This document shows, in pieces, positions 35,540-38,102 of a stretch of DNA of 38,102 nucleotides (the stretch's first letter is position 1; each line of letters begins with the position of its first letter). This stretch comes from Thermomonas sp. (GTDB taxonomy: Bacteria; Pseudomonadota; Gammaproteobacteria; Xanthomonadales; Xanthomonadaceae): positions 1-38,102 of the forward strand of contig NZ_JADZDS010000110.1 of NCBI RefSeq assembly GCF_020850895.1, in the 5' to 3' direction. A program made the position numbers and the translations under genes. Under the pieces are notes generated by a model. That model had not been told where the DNA came from. It saw only the letters and a list, made by a program, of their open reading frames with translations, and made no database searches.

Positions 35540-35935
35540 TCAGACGCGACGCTTCTTCGGCGGACGGCACCCGTTGTGCGGGATCGGCGTCACGTCGATG
35601 ATGTTGGTGATCTTGTAGCCCACGTTGTTCAGCGAGCGGACGGCGGACTCACGACCCGGACCCGGGCCCTTGATGCGCACTTCCAGCGACTTCACGCCGT
35701 AATCCAGCGCCGCCTTGCCCGCCTTCTCGGCGGCCACCTGCGCGGCAAACGGCGTGGACTTGCGCGAACCGCGGAAGCCTGCGCCGCCGGAGGTTGCCCA
35801 GGAAAGCGCATTGCCCTGGCGATCGGTGATGGTGATGATGGTGTTGTTGAACGACGCGTGCACGTGCGCAATGCCGTCGGTGACGACGCGACGCACCTTC
35901 TTCTTGGTACGAGTTGCTGCTGCCGGTTTGGCCAT
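35540..35935 (-). CDS. rpsK: 30S ribosomal protein S11
   Basis: Small-subunit platform protein near the mRNA exit. The 131 residues show the family blocks [40 protein letters not shown] and the C-terminal [19 protein letters not shown], including the Asn-Gly that becomes isoaspartate in E. coli. It follows rpsM by 12 bases and precedes rpsD by 19, the normal order. Confidence 0.98.
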   Translation of the reverse strand: MAKPAAATRTKKKVRRVVTDGIAHVHASFNNTIITITDRQGNALSWATSGGAGFRGSRKSTPFAAQVAAEKAGKAALDYGVKSLEVRIKGPGPGRESAVRSLNNVGYKITNIIDVTPIPHNGCRPPKKRRV

Positions 35936-35947
35936 GGTCTGGACTCC

Positions 35948-36304
35948 TTACTTCTTGATGGCCTTGCGCGGGCCCTTGCGGGTACGCGCATTGGTGCGGG
36001 TCCGCTGACCACGCACCGGCAAGCCGCGACGGTGCCGCAGGCCACGGTAGCTGCCGAGGTCCATCAGGCGCTTGATCGCCATGCCAACCTCGCGGCGCAG
36101 GTCGCCTTCGACGACGTACTTGCCGACTTCAGCGCGCAGGCGCTCGACTTCAGGCTCGGACAGGTCGCGGATCTTGGTCGCGGCATTGACGCCGGCGGAT
36201 TCGCAGACCTTCCGGGAACGGGTACGGCCAATGCCGTAGATGCTTTGCAGCCCGACCCAGACATGCTTCTGGGCAGGCAGGTTGACGCCAGCGATACGCG
36301 CCAT
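35948..36304 (-). CDS. rpsM: 30S ribosomal protein S13
   Basis: Head protein of the small subunit, contacting tRNA and the 50S bridge. The 118 residues begin [20 protein letters not shown], with the helix-turn region [18 protein letters not shown] and a basic tail ([20 protein letters not shown]). The same frame stays open back to secY, but the start is certain by homology and has GGAG nearby. It is the first gene of the alpha operon here, separated from secY by 417 bases and with a TATAAT box about 60 bases upstream. S4 may regulate at this leader, as in E. coli, but that is inference. Confidence 0.97.
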   Translation of the reverse strand: MARIAGVNLPAQKHVWVGLQSIYGIGRTRSRKVCESAGVNAATKIRDLSEPEVERLRAEVGKYVVEGDLRREVGMAIKRLMDLGSYRGLRHRRGLPVRGQRTRTNARTRKGPRKAIKK

Positions 36305-36721
36305 GAGGCGATCTCCGATGAACGATAGTGCGACGAAAGCGAATTCCGACGCAGTGAACAAGAAATTATATACGGATCCCGAGCATACTGGAAGCCATGA
36401 CGCCGAAGCGCCACGACCCGGCATGGGGAGAGTGCCCATGCTCCGGCGAAAGCCCCGGATCGCGGGAGGTCTTGCGCAGCCGCCTCCAAACGGCGGCCCG
36501 CGCATCCAAGTCGACCTCCATCCAGCCATCCTGGCCAGATGCCCGCCCGGGCCGAAGCCCGGACTCGCCCCGCACGCTTCTCCGGCGCGCGGATCGATCC
36601 AGGGCAACCCACGCGCGGGACCGCCGCGCAAGTCGCCCATTTGCTGGTTCGCGCGAATGCCGAACCAGCGGTTGTCACAAGGCTTCCCGAGCAGGGAAGC
36701 CGGTGGATCGCATCGCGCCAA
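36305..36721. other. 417-base gap between secY and rpsM
   Basis: On the minus strand, just after secY, come two stems: GGCTTCCC/GGGAAGCC (36681-36701) and a 9-bp stem with arms at 36643-36651 and 36661-36669 (GCTGGTTCG type). GC-rich sequence with a short GGGCTTCGGCCC palindrome near 36,555 follows, then the TATAAT box. No rpmJ (L36) was found here. An open frame continuous with rpsM crosses the region, but its sequence is Gly/Arg-rich and non-conserved. The gap probably marks the end of the spc operon and an independent start of the alpha operon. Confidence 0.55.
36365..36370 (-). promoter_or_regulatory. Candidate promoter -10 for the alpha operon (rpsM-rplQ)
   Basis: GTATATAATTTC on the minus strand contains a perfect TATAAT about 60 bases before the rpsM ATG. 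It is the only clearly AT-rich spot in the gap. The -35 position (TTCCAG at 17 bases) is poor, so activity may depend on other elements. Confidence 0.55.
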
Positions 36722-38074
36722 TCAGCGCGGGCGCGAACCGCCCTTCAAATTCGCCTTCTTCAACAGGCTTTCGTACTGGTGGGACATCAAGTGCGCCTGC
36801 ACCTGGGCGATGAAGTCCATCACCACCACCACCACGATCAGCAGCGAGGTGCCACCGAAGTAGAACGAAGCGCCGAGGCCCGTGCGCATGTACTCCGGCA
36901 GCAGGCAGACCAGCACCAGGTACAGGGCACCCGCCGCAGTCAGTCGCGTCAACACGCCATCGATGTATTCGCCGGTGGCCTTGCCTGGACGGATGCCCGG
37001 GATCAGCGCCCCCGACTTCTTCAGGTTGTCGGCGGTTTCCTGCGAGTTGAACACCAGCGCGGTGTAGAAGAATGCGAATCCGATGATCAGCCCGGCCAAG
37101 AGAATCATGTACAGCGGCTCGCCGGGGGACAGCATCTGGCTGACTTTCTGCAGCCAGACCGTGTACTGGCTGCCGGATTTCCCGAACCAAGTCGAGGCGG
37201 TGGCCGGGAACATGATGATCGACGACGCAAAGATCGGCGGGATCACGCCCGACATGTTGAGCTTGAGCGGCAGGAACGAACTCTGGTTCTGGTAACCGCC
37301 GCGGCCACCTTGGCGGCGGGCATAGTTCACGGTGATTCGGCGTTGCCCGCTTTCCATGAACACCACGAACCAGGTGACGGCCAGCACGATCGCCAGGATG
37401 AAGAACACCGTGATCCACTGCATGTCACCGCTGTTGGCCTGCTGCAGGGTATTGATCACTGCGCCCGGCAAGCCCGCCACGATGCCGGCGAAGATGATCA
37501 GCGACACGCCGTTGCCGATGCCGCGTTCGGTGACTTGCTCACCCAGCCACATCAGGAACACGGTGCCCGCGGTCAGCGACACGATCGCGGTCAGCACGAA
37601 GCCGGGGCCCGGGTTATACACCACCGAAATGCCGGCGCCCGCACCTTGGTTCTGCAACGCAATGGCAATACCGGCCGACTGGAAGATAGCCAGGAACACC
37701 GAGGAGACACGCGAATACTGGGTGATCTTGCGCCGCCCGGATTCGCCCTCCTTCTGCATCGCCTTCAGGCTGGGGACGACCTGCACCAGCAGCTGCATCA
37801 CGATCGACGCCGAGATGTACGGCATCACGTTCAGCGCGAACAGGCTGAAACGCGCAAGCGCACCGCCGGAGAACATGTTGAACATGTCCACGATGGTGCC
37901 CTTCTGTGTATCCATCAACTGCAGCATCGCCTCGGGATTGACCCCGGGCACCGGGATGTAGCAACCCAGTCGATAAACGATCAGCGCCCCGACCACGAAC
38001 AGCAGCCGGGAACGCAGCTCCGCGAACTTGCCGGCGCCGAGCAGCCCGGCCATCGATTCCGCGCTTCGCGACAT
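36722..38074 (-). CDS. secY: Preprotein translocase subunit SecY
   Basis: Central channel of the Sec translocon, ten membrane helices. The 450-residue length is typical. Marks include [20 protein letters not shown] leading helix 1, PGVNPEAM, the plug region around [20 protein letters not shown], helix 3 [13 protein letters not shown], and [19 protein letters not shown] in helix 5. The cytosolic loop [15 protein letters not shown] and the C-terminal [35 protein letters not shown] follow. A second ATG seven codons in ([10 protein letters not shown]) is possible. The rplO stop lies seven bases upstream. Confidence 0.97.
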   Translation of the reverse strand: MSRSAESMAGLLGAGKFAELRSRLLFVVGALIVYRLGCYIPVPGVNPEAMLQLMDTQKGTIVDMFNMFSGGALARFSLFALNVMPYISASIVMQLLVQVVPSLKAMQKEGESGRRKITQYSRVSSVFLAIFQSAGIAIALQNQGAGAGISVVYNPGPGFVLTAIVSLTAGTVFLMWLGEQVTERGIGNGVSLIIFAGIVAGLPGAVINTLQQANSGDMQWITVFFILAIVLAVTWFVVFMESGQRRITVNYARRQGGRGGYQNQSSFLPLKLNMSGVIPPIFASSIIMFPATASTWFGKSGSQYTVWLQKVSQMLSPGEPLYMILLAGLIIGFAFFYTALVFNSQETADNLKKSGALIPGIRPGKATGEYIDGVLTRLTAAGALYLVLVCLLPEYMRTGLGASFYFGGTSLLIVVVVVMDFIAQVQAHLMSHQYESLLKKANLKGGSRPR

Positions 38075-38081
38075 GCGCCGC

Positions 38082-38102
38082 TTACTCCGCCAGGCTGCCG
38101 CC
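38082..38102 (-). CDS. rplO: Ribosomal protein L15, last codons only
   Basis: Six codons (GGSLAE) and a TAA stop end seven bases before the secY ATG. rplO precedes secY in nearly all proteobacteria, and L15 proteins commonly end in a similar GG-containing tail. The call rests mainly on gene order. Confidence 0.6.
   Translation of the reverse strand, partial: GGSLAE

Noticed and set aside
35948-36721. 257-residue frame fusing rpsM to upstream sequence
   Set aside because: S13 homology fixes the start at 36,304. The extension is Gly/Arg-rich, unlike any known domain, and open frames are common at this GC content.
36305-36721. Possible rpmJ (L36) between secY and rpsM
   Set aside because: No frame shows the short Lys/Arg/Cys-rich L36 pattern on either strand; in this family rpmJ lies elsewhere.

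Overview
The window reads as chromosomal DNA of a GC-rich gammaproteobacterium of the Lysobacteraceae/Xanthomonadaceae (Lysobacter, Luteimonas, Thermomonas or Stenotrophomonas type). The evidence is the folC-dedD-purF cluster, a tandem pair of S46 dipeptidyl-peptidases typical of these bacteria, a class II DAHP synthase, an OmpA protein with calcium-type repeats, and a threonine dehydrogenase whose sequence resembles the Xanthomonas form. No phage, plasmid, CRISPR, tRNA or rRNA genes were seen. Genus assignment is inference.

Layout. (1) 1-4300, minus strand: the edge of an IS3-family insertion sequence, then purF, a DedD-like protein with two SPOR domains, and folC. cvpA, which usually lies between dedD and purF, is absent. 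A 280-bp MITE-like structured repeat sits immediately upstream of folC. (2) 4300-9900: a histidine phosphatase, a DUF3224 protein, and two S46 exopeptidases in one operon (DPP11-type upstream, DPP7-type downstream). (3) 10.0-14.0 kb: threonine catabolism, tdh and kbl, separated by a second repeat copy and an opposing membrane-protein gene. (4) 14.0-17.5 kb: envelope and stress genes (secreted protein, OmpA, SleB-type hydrolase, glutathione S-transferase). (5) 17.6-23.4 kb, minus strand: aspartate aminotransferase, mdh, a membrane-anchored unknown, then prpB, prpC and a K+-channel-like protein whose start overlaps the prpC stop. This block links propionate and amino-acid carbon to oxaloacetate, malate and pyruvate. 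(6) 23.5-26.1 kb, plus strand: a tight operon of lipoprotein, M48 metalloprotease and lipoprotein, joined by two ATGA overlaps. (7) 26.2-30.9 kb: cyclophilin, and divergently typA/bipA, a DUF2127 membrane protein and a lipoprotein-type amidase. (8) 31-38.1 kb, minus strand: secY, rpsM, rpsK, rpsD, rpoA, rplQ (end of the ribosomal spc operon plus the alpha operon), then dsbB and class II aroG.

Most of the window is ordinary core genome. The unusual material is mainly between genes. A three-copy family of multi-hairpin repeats has nested terminal inverted repeats. A 28-bp perfect inverted repeat lies inside the prp operon, and palindromic arrays sit between convergent genes. Hairpin-rich insertions split secY from rpsM and rpoA from rplQ. 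Among proteins, the best candidates for undescribed biology are the lipoprotein-M48-lipoprotein operon and the channel-like protein with a non-canonical selectivity filter coupled to prpC.
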